From NCBI RefSeq assembly GCF_963662255.1, contig NC_085046.1, positions 98,225,324-98,289,323 on the forward strand: a stretch of 64,000 nucleotides of DNA. The letters run 5' to 3'. This document shows positions 12,691-24,000 of this stretch, piece after piece. The position numbers were made by a program, and so were the translations under genes. The DNA is from Cinclus cinclus (taxonomy: Eukaryota; Chordata; Aves; Passeriformes; Cinclidae). Each line of letters opens with the position of its first letter. The first letter of the stretch is position 1. The notes below the pieces were generated by a model. It was not told the origin of the DNA and did not search any database. It worked only from the letters and a program-made list of their open reading frames with translations.

Positions 12691-15249
12691 CCATCTATTT
12701 TATGCACCCTTCTTCAGACAGAATTTAATGATTTTTATTGCCACAAGAAAACAATACCAGTAGCAGCATGAAAGGGTACATGAAAAAATGTGTGTGATAA
12801 ACTAAAGGAAAAGGAATGGCTCAAGAAAGGCCTTCATTGAAGAACCGCTGAACACATCAGATACTGAAGCCAATAGACTGCAAACACACACAAAAACTTA
12901 CTAGACATCACTAGGACTGACTCTCAAGCAGTATATTTATATCTAAACCACCTGAAGTTTAAAATATTTTCTATTTTCATCACACTTGAGAGTCAATTTT
13001 TGAGTTGAATCCCTTTGAGAAAAGGCTTAGCCAGGTTTATAGTAAAGTAAGAATTTAAGTTGGAGTAGAACAATATAAGGTCTTGCATTAGTAATGATTT
13101 TCTTCAGTCAAGTCTCTGACTGCTGAAGAAACACAGAAAACTGTAGGCACAATGCATATATACACAGTCATATGTGAAAAGGACAGGCGAAAATCCATGT
13201 GGATATTGTATCCATTCTCTTCATCAGAAAATTCACAGGTAATCTGCAGCTGTACAAATGCTTTAAAATAACCTTTTTACATGAAAAAGTAAGAATACTT
13301 TGCTAGGAAATCAATAGCAAATAATCAATAGTGCCTTGCTATTAAATCAATGAAAGCAGACTTAAGAGAGTTGTGAGGCTGCCATCTGACTTTTAACACA
13401 ATTCTAATGACCTACATCAGCCTTTAATTACAGTGAAGTCTCCTGTTATAAGGGTGCAATGTTCCTTGATCAAAACTGTAATCTTTAACAGCTTTTACAA
13501 GAAAATAGGCATTATTACTGACGTTTGCATTTTCACTCACATTAACTGACACGCATTTCTAACATGCAGTGGTAGCTCAGATTATTACCTTTGATATTTT
13601 CTGGTATTTTCTTGGATATTACTGGTAGTTTTAAATCTTTATCAAGTACTCCAATCCTAGATATTGAACATACTTAATATTAAAAACTGTCAGAGTTAGG
13701 CCTTCCCTTACTGTGGATTTTATTACAATTGTTTTTTAAATCTTACTTAGCCTTGCTTCATGACCCTGAAAAAAAACCCATGTGTCTAGAAGTCTAGATT
13801 AGATCCCCTGGTAGTTGCAGACTGAAAAGCTATAAAATTGTGTAAGAGGACTTAAAAAGAATAGTACATTTAGTCCCTAGATAGCTCTTTTGGGTTTGTT
13901 AAGTGGGTTTTGTGTTCTTTTTTTCCTCCAAAGATGGTAACACACCCGTTGCACTGAACTAGCTCTAATGAGGCACAATCGTACCATTTCCAAATATCCT
14001 CACTTCACTTCTGCATCGTTCAAACTGTTATAACATTGCTGAGAGAAAATCAGCATCACTTTACAGCTAATCTTTATTTGTTGACCTGTTGTACCTTCAG
14101 AAGCTACATGGTAAGCAAACTTAATTTAGTTACGCAACTTTCATGCTATTGCCCATCTGAACAGCTCTGTACCTGAGACTGTGTAGACTCACCTTTCTCA
14201 GAAACAAAGTACCTAGCTTTCACCAGTAACAATTCCCTGCAAACTCAAATAATGTAACTGATAAACAATTAGTAGATGTAATAAAGATAGAAAAGTAAAG
14301 TCATGCATCAGTGCCAAGGAGAGACTGTTTCAAAAACTGGCGTGCTCAAGAGTTTGGCTCTTTTATGCATTTATTTATTTGTGCTGGAAAAGCAATTTAT
14401 TTTCTGCAAAGCTGCGCAATCACCTATGTTTTAGCTGAAAAATGGCAAGTCAGTATGTCTTGTTAGAGAGACTATGAAGTATACTCTGCCCTTTCAAGTC
14501 TCTGGTTTGGCTTGAGCAAGTTATCTATCAGAACATAAGATTTTATCCTTGCAAGGAGAAAAGATTAAAGTATCAGCATTTCAGTTCCCAGAATCAGATC
14601 ACATCACAAGTATCCATCTCCCATCCTTTCCCACATCCCAGGGAAGACATCGTTTGTAGAATCGTGGCTCACCTGAACTACTTCACCTTTTGAAAGCAGT
14701 AGAAAGGCTAAACCATATCTCAAAAAGGGATTTTTTTTTTTTTTTTGCCTCCATTAGCATCTAGAAGTCTGATGATCCAGACGACAAACCTCTTGCTACT
14801 AGTGTACACAGCCTATTGTAGGAAAGCAGGACATGCCCGTGTGTGGATATGTGGATGGATTGGGGGACGGGGTGGAGGGGGAAGGGTCAGCATCAGCCAA
14901 GCACTGCAGAGCTAGCCTTACCAGCTGAATACTAATCAAAGAAAGAGCTCCCATAATTTCAACATTTGCAAACTCTAGACGTTACTGACATAGAAGGATG
15001 AAAGCTCTGGGAAATAACTCGGGAAATTTCCTTGCCTCTGTAATCTTTTGCATTGTAGCATCACTGCCAGACTTCGACCCCAAGCAAGACAGCTGCTTTG
15101 GCTTGGCAGAAAAGACTGAGACAGTCAGGACTTCGGGCTGCCTATATTTTGCAGAAGTCTGTGGTCCTCCCTTTCCCCCACCACACTTCCCCGCTTGTCT
15201 GTGAGACTTCTCCAAAGAGTGAAGAGTGATGCTATTGTTCCCTTATTTC
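12691..15249. other. noncoding stretch left of the CpG island
   Basis: AT-rich, no gene recognised. Includes a poly-T run near 14.73-14.75 kb and a GT/GGGG-rich patch near 14.84-14.89 kb. Frames overlapping 14.98-15.2 kb on both strands mirror one another and are not supported as exons. Confidence 0.5.
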
Positions 15250-15580
15250 TCAGAAGGTGCACTCGCGCTTATAGTCCCAGTACTCTTACTTTCCACGGTT
15301 TCCCCACAACACCTGGTGTCGGGTGCTCCTACGGCCGGTCCCAACCGCGCTGCCCGGGCCGCCCCCAGCCCGGGGAAAGCGAAACTTACAGCCGTGGCCG
15401 CGCCGCCCCCAGCGGCTCCGCAGAGCCGTGGTCCCGCTCCCGGCAGGAGCCGCTCCGGGGCGAGCGGGTGCGGGGGAACAGCACACAGCCCTTTCCTGCA
15501 ACTGCTCCGACCGCCCTCTGCCTACGCGGGAGGGGAAGGGGAAGAGAAAGGAAGGCAAGGAAAGGCACAGGTGCAGCTGG

Positions 15581-15590
15581 CACTTACCTG
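15581..15590 (-). other. consensus splice donor on the minus strand
   Basis: The reverse complement reads CAGGTAAGTG, an exact match to the vertebrate donor consensus CAG|GTAAGT. The exon would end at 15588 and lie at higher coordinates inside the island, putting transcription leftward into 15-0 kb. A second, weaker minus donor (GCT|GTAAGT) lies near 15385. Confidence 0.4.
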
Positions 15591-15616
15591 CTCCCCCTTT
15601 CCCTGCGCTGCCCAGC

Positions 15617-15625
15617 GCGGTGAGT
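15617..15625 (+). other. possible splice donor on the plus strand
   Basis: GCG|GTGAGT inside the CpG island is a fair donor match. It would end a rightward first exon at 15619. It competes with the stronger minus-strand donor 30 bases away, so divergent transcripts (mRNA plus antisense lncRNA) are possible. Confidence 0.25.
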
Positions 15626-16317
15626 GTTTTAATCCCAAGGGCCGTCGATACCTCCGGGGCGAAGTGCCGGCGGGATGCTCCCAAGCGGGGGGGCGGCTGC
15701 GGGCGGCGGGGCGCCCACCGGGCATGGGGGCTGCGCGCCCGCCCGCGCACTCGCCCGCGGAGATGGGAGCGCTGCCGCTGCTCCGCTCCTCCTCCGCCTC
15801 CTCCACGGCGCGGCGCGGCACTGCACAGGCAGCCGCTGGGCGCACGATGGGAGAAGTGGGTGCCGGTGCCAAGCCCAGCTCCGACTGGGTGCGGATCGTG
15901 GCTGCGGGAGGAGGAGGAAGAGGAGGGAGGGAGGGAAGGAGCGGGGAGGGAGGGAGAAGGCAGAGGAGGTGGGGATGCTGCTCTGGGCAGGGGATATCAC
16001 GGCTCGGTGGCTGGAGCCGGTTGCCAGCTCCGTCCGAGGGCGCTCGGAGGCGATACAGGGACTCTTTGTACCGCCCGAAGACCCAGCGGTGGTTATTGAA
16101 GCGGGATCCAGGGAGCAAGCAGCCTGCCCGGCCCCACTACCACCCCCCCACCTACCCCCCCCCGCCTCTTCTCCTCCTCCTCCTCCTTCTTGACAGGATA
16201 TACAGATGGAGTCCTTTGGATAAAAATCAGGAGCCGGGCTAGGGGGTGGGGCGGGAACCAATCTCTCTCCCTATTTGCATTTGAAATGGGGAGTTGAAGG
16301 AGAGACTTCAAGATCTG

Positions 16318-16430
16318 GTGGGGTTTTTTTTTTTGGGTTTTTTTTTTGGTTTTTTGTTTGTTTGTTTGTTATTGTTGTTGTGTTTAAGTTGTTGGGTTTA
16401 TTTGGGCTTTTTTCTTTTTTTTTACTTCTA
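16318..16430 (+). repeat. T/G-rich low-complexity tract within the island
   Basis: Runs of T with TTTG and TTGTTG units interrupt the CpG island. This may be an insertion that split one island into two lobes. Frames translated through it are F/V/L-rich artefacts. Confidence 0.8.
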
Positions 16431-17157
16431 TCCCCACAACCCACCATGCGATTTTTCCCACAAGCTGCGAGTGTGCTTTCGAGGCGTGAAGACAAAGTCG
16501 CAAAACAACTAAACCGAACTTGCGGAGTCCCTGCTTTAAAGCTTTGCCCTTCCAGCCTGCCCATCCTGCCCCCTGTGAGACCCACACTCCCTGCCCTGGC
16601 CCGTTCCCCCTCCTGCCGTGGGGCAGCCGCGGGCAGTGGCCCGGGCCGGACCGGGTTCCCCTCTCCCGGTCCCTGGCAGGGCACGGAGCCACCGCCGACC
16701 TGCTCGGGGGACTCAAAACCGCGCAGCCCTGCTGCCCTCTGTCTCCCCAGAGCTGCTGTCACGGCTCCCCGGCCACTGCTTGTACCGCTGGGTGGTGGCG
16801 AGCGGGGAGAGAAGGATTTAAAAAAGTAAAACATACGTGGAATAACTAAGCCAGGTGCTTTCCCAGAATAAAGGATGGAGAGAGCGGAGTGCGCGCAGCG
16901 GCAGCAGGAGAAGGTTCAGTGTCACGCTGGGGCTGGTGGCCGGCAGCACCCAGGCACAGCCCCGCAACCCCGGAGCTGCTCGGGGCAGCCGCTCTGGGAA
17001 ATGACTATAGGCTTTGTTCGGACTTGGTCCGGCTGCGAAAGCGGCAGCACAAACTTTGTGCCTCGTTTCAGCTCTGCTGAAGCCGTTTGGGTCTGCAGAA
17101 GGAAACAGGTCTTCGACTGAAACGTGATCGGCCAGGAGTCAGCACGCCTCCAGGAAG

Positions 17158-17199
<42 letters not shown>
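17158..17199 (+). repeat. poly-A run, 42 A
   Basis: Uninterrupted run of 42 A at the right edge of the CpG island. This could be a retroposon tail, but no recognisable cDNA copy or target-site duplication was found next to it. Confidence 0.9.
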
Positions 17200-17200
<1 letters not shown>

Positions 17201-20200
17201 CGCAGAGGTTCCAAATGTTGGCAGAGCTGCTGAACTGACATTTTCCACGGACAGAAATACTTTTAACACGTGCTGTTTTTAGAACAATGGACTGTACCAA
17301 GGACAGCTGTAAGATATGCACCTTGGCCAATGTCTTGTGGTTTATATTTACCGGAAAAGCATTTCAACATAAATACAAAATAATAATGTGAATATATAAT
17401 TGCTTTTCATTCCTACTATACACTATACTATGAAGTGTGTTATTGACACCAATAAATTAATGTTTGGATAAAGTCACTTCAATAAGAAAAAGAACAGTGA
17501 CAAAACAATGGGTTTGGATCACAAATGTTTTTTTAAAAAAAAATAATTTAAACTTTTGAATTAGTTTGTACATTTGAATACACAAATCCAGCACGCACGG
17601 CTATTTTAAGAATGCAATATGTAACTGCTATGTGCTTCTTGTCTTTAAGCGTCACTTTCAGACGTGATTTCCAATGTGACCCTTCTAATCAGAGGGAGGC
17701 AATTCAACATCATGGCATTTGTGAGCTGAAGAAGTGGTTTAAAGAGAGCAGCTAGGAGCAATCTACATTCTCCAAGTTGTGGAGTGTCTGAGTGCATGGT
17801 TACAACTTAATAAGATGTATTCAGGCAAGAAAATCCAGAAACATGATTGCACACAGTTACTTAAGATTGTAATTAAGGATTCGCCTTTCCTTTGTTCTCC
17901 TTCCCCCAATCCCTAATTCATCTTTTACAAGTTAATCAAAGTAAGACTCTTTGCACTGATCCTTAGAGGACATGGTTCAAGGACAGATTTTTTTTTTAAT
18001 CATGAAATATCATAAACACCTCTGCTTTGTCTTCTTTCAAATTCATTCAGAGATGTAACCACGAAGATTTATCTTTTACCACTTAATTCAGCAGCTATGA
18101 CTTCAATGATTAAAATAGTGAAGTTAAAAACAGAGAAAAACAATTTATGTTTGCAAATAGGATGACATAAAGAAAAGAATCTACAAGGTACCATTAGCTT
18201 CTTGAACTTTAGTTAAGATACTCAAACTTTATTTTTGCTCTTCAGGTTCAAAACAGGGACTAAATAATTTTACAGTCATTTAAAATCATTGTAAAGGAAG
18301 GACTCTTTCTTACTAATTTTGATTCTGATCCAGATATTACTAATGGAAAAATAGAATAGTCAATTATCACCCAATTAAAAAGCTTTCATGTGTAGCTACA
18401 CAGAGTATTTCATGATGTTCTTCCTAACAGACTTCTCTCAAGGATGTGCTTTATGTTCCAAAAATCTAGTCTCTCAAGCAAAACCTTTTGTTAAACTGTG
18501 TGTCAGTGAAAACATTTGAACTTATTTTTACTCTATTGAAAATAGGATAGATACTTTTGCCTTATTATTTTTTCTAAATGCCTCTGCTGTCATATCAAAA
18601 TAAAATGTATGAAACCCTTTGACTTTCATGGGAGTAAAACAGTGACTCCAAGCAAAATATGTGACTAAGCAGACCAATTTAATTTCATTGCACAGGCAGA
18701 ATAAAATATAAAGAAGCAATTATTCTTAGTCACTTTTGGCAATCTACCATTTTTAGTAACATAAGCAAATGTATATTCTTTTAATACAATTTGTTCTTGA
18801 CTGTCTTGCTTGTGGGTTTTTGCCAATGAGTCAGTCCATTCCAATGCATTGACTGGATCATTTTGGCAGTAATCCACACCTACAATGCTGTTGTATTTCT
18901 TTCTAGTATGTTTTGTAGTGCATTTACTCATCCTGAGGGGTACAGGTGTACCACTTCCAGAGGGAAGTCTATGGTTTGCACAGACAAGCCTTGGACTATG
19001 TGAGATTCTCTCTTAGGTAGGCGCTGTAAAGAGCAACTGCAGGCATCAAAACTCATTGGTACTGGAACTTTGCCCATCTTTTGAATTCTGAAACTATCAA
19101 GGAAGCCTCTTCACATTACAAGCTATGTTGCTATTTTGTAGAGTGGATCCATAGGCAGATTTAGGTCCAAAAAACCTGAAACTGCATGTCTTGAAACATG
19201 TTGTTAAATGTTTCTTAGACAGTGAGAGTTTTGCTGGCAGCTGCTTATGGAGGATTTTGACCTGACCTGAAACGCAAAACATATTTGTTTAATGGTTGTA
19301 TTCAGTCTCCTGAGCCTCTGACTGTCTCTCGGTATTAAAATTTCTATCTGTGCACTCATTGTACACTTTCTGAAAAAGAGCAGTGTCAGGTAACTGCTAC
19401 CTGGGTCCTGGTAATGCGCTGTGTGGGAAGAAGCAACTTCCATTATGCGCTCAGCAATAGCTTGTAGAGTTCCTTCAATATGAAAATCTATTACACTCAG
19501 AGGCAAAATGTTAACTTTCCTTTTTCTTAAAATTTTATGTGGATATTGGTCTTACATAAAGCAATCAGAAGAGCCTGCAATTTAGTATCTTTTTTAAAGG
19601 AAAAAAATTTCTTAACACCATTAACACATGGTTTCCCTGTACAGGTATGAATGTGTCTATACTTAACTCTTAGCTAAGTGCTTCAGCTGTCCAGAAATAA
19701 TACCTACAAGTGGTTATAATTCTGATGTGAATATCTGACCTTCTCAGGGGAAGTCACTGCCTATTGCTGTGGTTACAGTAGCTCTGATTCCAGTCTAGAA
19801 GTGAGCAATGCTTTTCTTCAATCCTATTTTTTCCTCATGTCTACAAATGGCAGAAGGCAAAAAAATAAAACCCATTAAAATTGAAGACACTCACGGCCTT
19901 TGACAAGATATTTAACAGATGGGTGTCTCTGACTTTCAGTATCCTCATGGTTATCATTTAGTTTCCTATTTAAATTTTGAGATTTTCGAGACAATTACAA
20001 CATTGTCCATATTCCAAGAGTGTTTTCCACCCAATGTAGAACCACAGGGGACCTGCCTAACAGTAACAAGTTCAATAACCTGTTCTTTAGAATATATTTT
20101 GCAGAATAGTCTCTAAAGATATGTCATCCAAAATGACATAATAATATGAAGTAAATGATAGTAAATAACTGTGGTGATTTAATTGGGGAATTTATGAGGT

Positions 20201-20740
20201 CACTTTGTGTATCCACAACCACCCATTCTGCTTAGGAATTGTTACCTTATCAATTCAGCATTACCATCATGGCTCCATCTGTCCCTCTTTGGTTCCTCTC
20301 TAACTTCCCTTGAGTTTCCACAATCTTTTTGATGTCATATTTGGTCCACATATACTGGCAAATCTGAGTAACTGATATATTCACAAGAGTGGTAGTCTTC
20401 AAAAGTAAATCTAGTTAATCTAAGGCAATGTAACAGTAAAAGTAATAAGAAGTCATAGTTACCTGAGTTAATAAAAGTGAATGCAGTTAAAAACTGAGTT
20501 TATGTTGTGAGGAAGAACAGAAAATAGTAACAAAGGGAGTAGTAGGAAAAGAACTTGTAAAGTTAAGAAACTGAAAACGGAAAATTAGTTTGTTTAATCA
20601 TAAGGAAAGGAGGCTGCAAAATTAAAAGATTCTACCATTGAGGGTAATTTATTAGTCACACACCAGTAAGAACAATTGAAATACAAACACATGGAAAGAA
20701 ATTTGAAAAATGTCACAGGATGATGGTGGCAAATGGCAGG
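17201..20740. other. noncoding stretch right of the CpG island
   Basis: AT-rich, no known gene. On the minus strand between 19510 and 18665 several adjacent frames (100, 61 and 88 codons) have fairly protein-like composition and AG/GT dinucleotides near their edges, but they match no family I know and are interrupted by stops. They may be chance frames or a very old pseudogene. Confidence 0.4.
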
Positions 20741-20743
20741 TAG

Positions 20744-21000
20744 GCTGTCAGAAGACTGAAAAGAGAAATGGAGAATTTCATTATGGCCACACAGGAATGG
20801 GCTATTTGTACAAGCAAGGATAGATGGCTTAAAAAAGCCCTAAGACCAGAATGGAGGCTGTGTGGCCAGGCTCCAGATGCTATTCATCATATTATAAGTA
20901 GATGTACCAAGCTGGCCAGCAGTGAGATACAATATAGAGTGACAAAGCTGGCAGGGTGGTGCAGTAAGTGTTCTGCAAGAAGCATGAATTACCAAAGGAG
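20744..21000 (+). mobile_element. fossil non-CR1 LINE fragment (C-terminal zinc-knuckle region)
   Basis: The frame through 20768-21088 opens with a segment reading LKREMENFIMATQEWAI. This resembles the conserved LK-x-E-x-E-x-x-I-x-A-A-Q-x-Q-A block that precedes the zinc knuckle in some non-LTR retrotransposon polyproteins. It continues into RPEWRLCGQAPDAIHHIISR, then a C and TKLASSEIQYRV. With codon 1 at 20768, residues W29, C32, H41 and C46 give W-x2-C-x8-H-x4-C, the CCHC knuckle of R2/NeSL-like elements with the first Cys replaced by Trp. The frame then runs into a K-rich low-complexity tail. No reverse transcriptase domain is seen upstream, where a stop lies just before 20744, so this is a short dead relic. 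The clade is not assigned. It is clearly not the CR1 type found elsewhere in the window. Confidence 0.6.
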
Positions 21001-24000
21001 GAATAAAAAAACCAAAAAAACAAACAAAAAAAAAATCAGCAGCAAACAAAGAAAGGTGCTGATAATAAAAGCATTAATATTATTTTAAAACATTATAATT
21101 AAAGAAAAAAGGGAAGGCTAGGAATAAGAGATAGGAAATGAGATGAGAGGATTAAAAGGGAGGCAGAATGATTTAAAAAAATATTTCTTTTTCTGTTTCA
21201 TTCAAGAATGCTGTCCAAACAAAAAATGATCAAATATGCAGTCAGGGATGGAGGAGAAGAGAATCCAGTTTCTGGATTCTCTGGATGGAGAAGAGCATGC
21301 CAAATACCAACTACTTTATATCCTTTGATCCACATGAACATTGCAATGGTGATAAGTTAAACAGTAATTCTCTATCAGACGTCACATAGCTGCTTTTATG
21401 AGCATCTCTTGATGAACACAATCCTTCAAATTGTGCTCAAAACAGCACATGGGTCTCAGATCAATGATTCGTGGTGGCAAAATCCTTCTGGTGGAGAAGA
21501 AGCATCACTGTCCTTATAATAAGCACACCTCTTTTTTTTGATGTATGCTGGGAAAAAAAATAGGCTAGATGCATTTCTGCTGAATATTAAGATAAACTCT
21601 GCCAGGCATTCATACTGTGGCAAAACTGATGCAAGTTTTTCACAGGAATTGTGATAGAGAATCACAATTTGTCTCATCCTATGAAAAGTTGCACATAGGA
21701 AGTCCAATTGACTTCAGGGACTTTTCCATGCTTCAGGAAGATTGCTACTGTGTAGAATCCATCAGAAAATCTGCAGCTAGAATATTTGTGTAAAAGACCA
21801 ATATATGCACAGTTAAACCAGTAACTCCCATATATAGCAGGATGTCTATCTTCAGGCCAGACCCTATACTCTGCATCAACTATACAAAATTAATAACTCC
21901 TCCACTGACCTCTAAACCCAAACCAGATTTCAGTGTTCCAGTGTGATTTATCAAGGCAAGCCTGAACACTTGCACAAACAAAATTGGCGATTACAGCTGC
22001 AATTTTAGAAGTATTTTCTGAATAAATGGCCTGAATTATGTATACTTCTGCATCATAACTGGCATTCAAGATGTTCATAAACTTCCCCATGTGAAAACTT
22101 TAGCTAAGTAAGCAACTTTTTTATTATTATTTGTAGATTTTTTTTCCCCTGACCACAGCAAAAATTGGACAAGCACTCTCTCTTTCAGAAAAACCTTCCC
22201 AAAACTGAAGACAAAACCAAGGCAAAAAGTCCCCAACAATCCCAAAACACATTTTCAAAATGTAGATTATTATGAGCACAAGAAACACTAAAAGTAAGGA
22301 GCATGCTGATGACCCTTCCTTTTCCCCTTCAAGATATCAAACTTTTCAAGTCCGGACGTTAAATGAAATGCCATTCTCCTATACCTGAATATTTATGCAG
22401 AAAGAATTCTACACCGGCATGTAAGCAGTTGCATACGAAGCAGATGGAAATGTCTTCTAAGCGAGTTGGAGAAAAAAATGTCACTATCTTCATCATCCTG
22501 AACTGCCCACTCTCAAAATTATTTGGTGTGAGTGCTGAAGGAGACATAATTTCACATGTCAGTTTTCCACCCAGCTAATGTATCCATCAAATTTTTTATT
22601 CCTTAGGAATGACAACTTAGACATTAGTTTTATACTTTAAATGTTAAAAACCTTGTAAATCCCTTAATCCTATTGAGTTTCTACCTTTCCTTGGGATAGA
22701 TTCTACATTCATTAAAATCAGTGGGAAAACATTATTTAATCAATGAGGCAAAATTAACTTTTATGAAAAAGCTAAGTTATTGTTGATTTGAAAAGTAGCT
22801 TAGAATATGAAGCACAAAATTTTGTACCACTCCTGCAGAAGGCGGTGGAAATCTTTGCAAGTCCCAAATGGTGGAGATGAAGATGCAAAAAAAGCATTAC
22901 ACCAATGGCTGTGCTACAAGAATAAAACCAGAGCCTGATCAGTCCTTATTTCCTTCTACCCATGGCTGTATGTGTAAGGGAAAAAAAGGGCTGAGGGCAG
23001 ATGAAAGAAAATAGCAGTTCTGTGGAACTTGCTTCCTCCCACACTTAGCAGGTTAATAATGCCCTAGCACCAGAAGTAATTCACTCAATCCCCTTCAGTC
23101 TTTTATCATATTTCCTCCAATCTGGCCTTTGGAGACATCAGAGCTGGTCACTGGGATGCTGTGCCTTGTCATTCAGCAGCACTGACCTTGGTGCTACCAG
23201 CCCTGTTAGCTTTGTTTTTTCCAAAGTACTGCTTCTGTTTTCCTCTGAGTCACTGAAATTTGTCATATATATTTCTGTTGGGAACTTTCTGGGACAAGGG
23301 GTTTTTTAGGTCAGTCATGGGACACAGAGCACAAGCACTTTTATCTCAGTGTACTACCATACAGATATTTACTTATTATTTACTACACATATGGGTATTA
23401 TATACATGAGTCAGCTACTCTAAGACATCCAATGTCATGAAGCTTCATATATATTCATCTTGCTCTGAATTTAATGAGCATGGCCTGATCAAAACAAAAT
23501 TCAGTAAAACTGAAAGCTCCACAGGATTTCTCCTTGAGGATTCTAACAATATCTTTTGTGTCTACAGATATGTACTTATATCAAGCTTCATTGCAAATAT
23601 ATGTAATTGAATAACTATACTAGACTTCCTCTGAGTAGCTTTTATTTAATTTACTGTGATTATCCTCAAAATAAGGGAAGGCTGATAAGAATGACTTCAT
23701 GCATGGGATGCAATATACATCCTCCGTCTCAAGGCCAACAAAAGAATAGGTACCTTTTGAGCAGCAGATGCCTGCAGGAGGATAATATACCCACCAGTTA
23801 CTCAGCTGCTTCATCTGTCATTTTTATGAAGGCATGTCATGGTTGGACAGAGCAAAATTGCCTGTGAAAAGCTATGTGAGGAAAAAGGGAGAGAGAAACA
23901 GGTAACTGCCTCTTCCTAAGTGCTGGATGAAATTAATGTTTATGGGGGAGGGGAGAAGAGCACACAGGAAAACAAACATAAGAAATAACTTTGTAAAATA

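Larger units (their letters stand above)
15250..17100. promoter_or_regulatory. CpG island, probable promoter and first exon of an unidentified gene
   Basis: GC content jumps sharply here, with dense CG dinucleotides at about 15.29-16.11 kb and again at 16.44-17.06 kb, split by a T/G-rich stretch. Everything around it is AT-rich and CpG-poor. In vertebrates an isolated unmethylated island of this size usually marks a promoter. It contains an Sp1-type GGGGCGGG (about 16247), a GGA/GGGA-rich block at 15906-15975 and a CTCC-rich block at 16160-16190. Splice-donor matches face both ways: a perfect CAG|GTAAGT on minus and GCG|GTGAGT on plus. Long overlapping frames on both strands (up to 338 codons) reflect GC-rich lack of stops, because they disagree in frame and show no known domain. 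The gene was not identified and its strand is uncertain, with minus slightly favoured. Confidence 0.8.

Noticed and set aside
15226..16261. Long overlapping frames (up to 338 codons) on both strands in the CpG island
   Set aside because: GC-rich DNA lacks stop codons by chance. The frames conflict, are rich in A/G/P/R/S low complexity and show no known domain or consistent start and splice structure.
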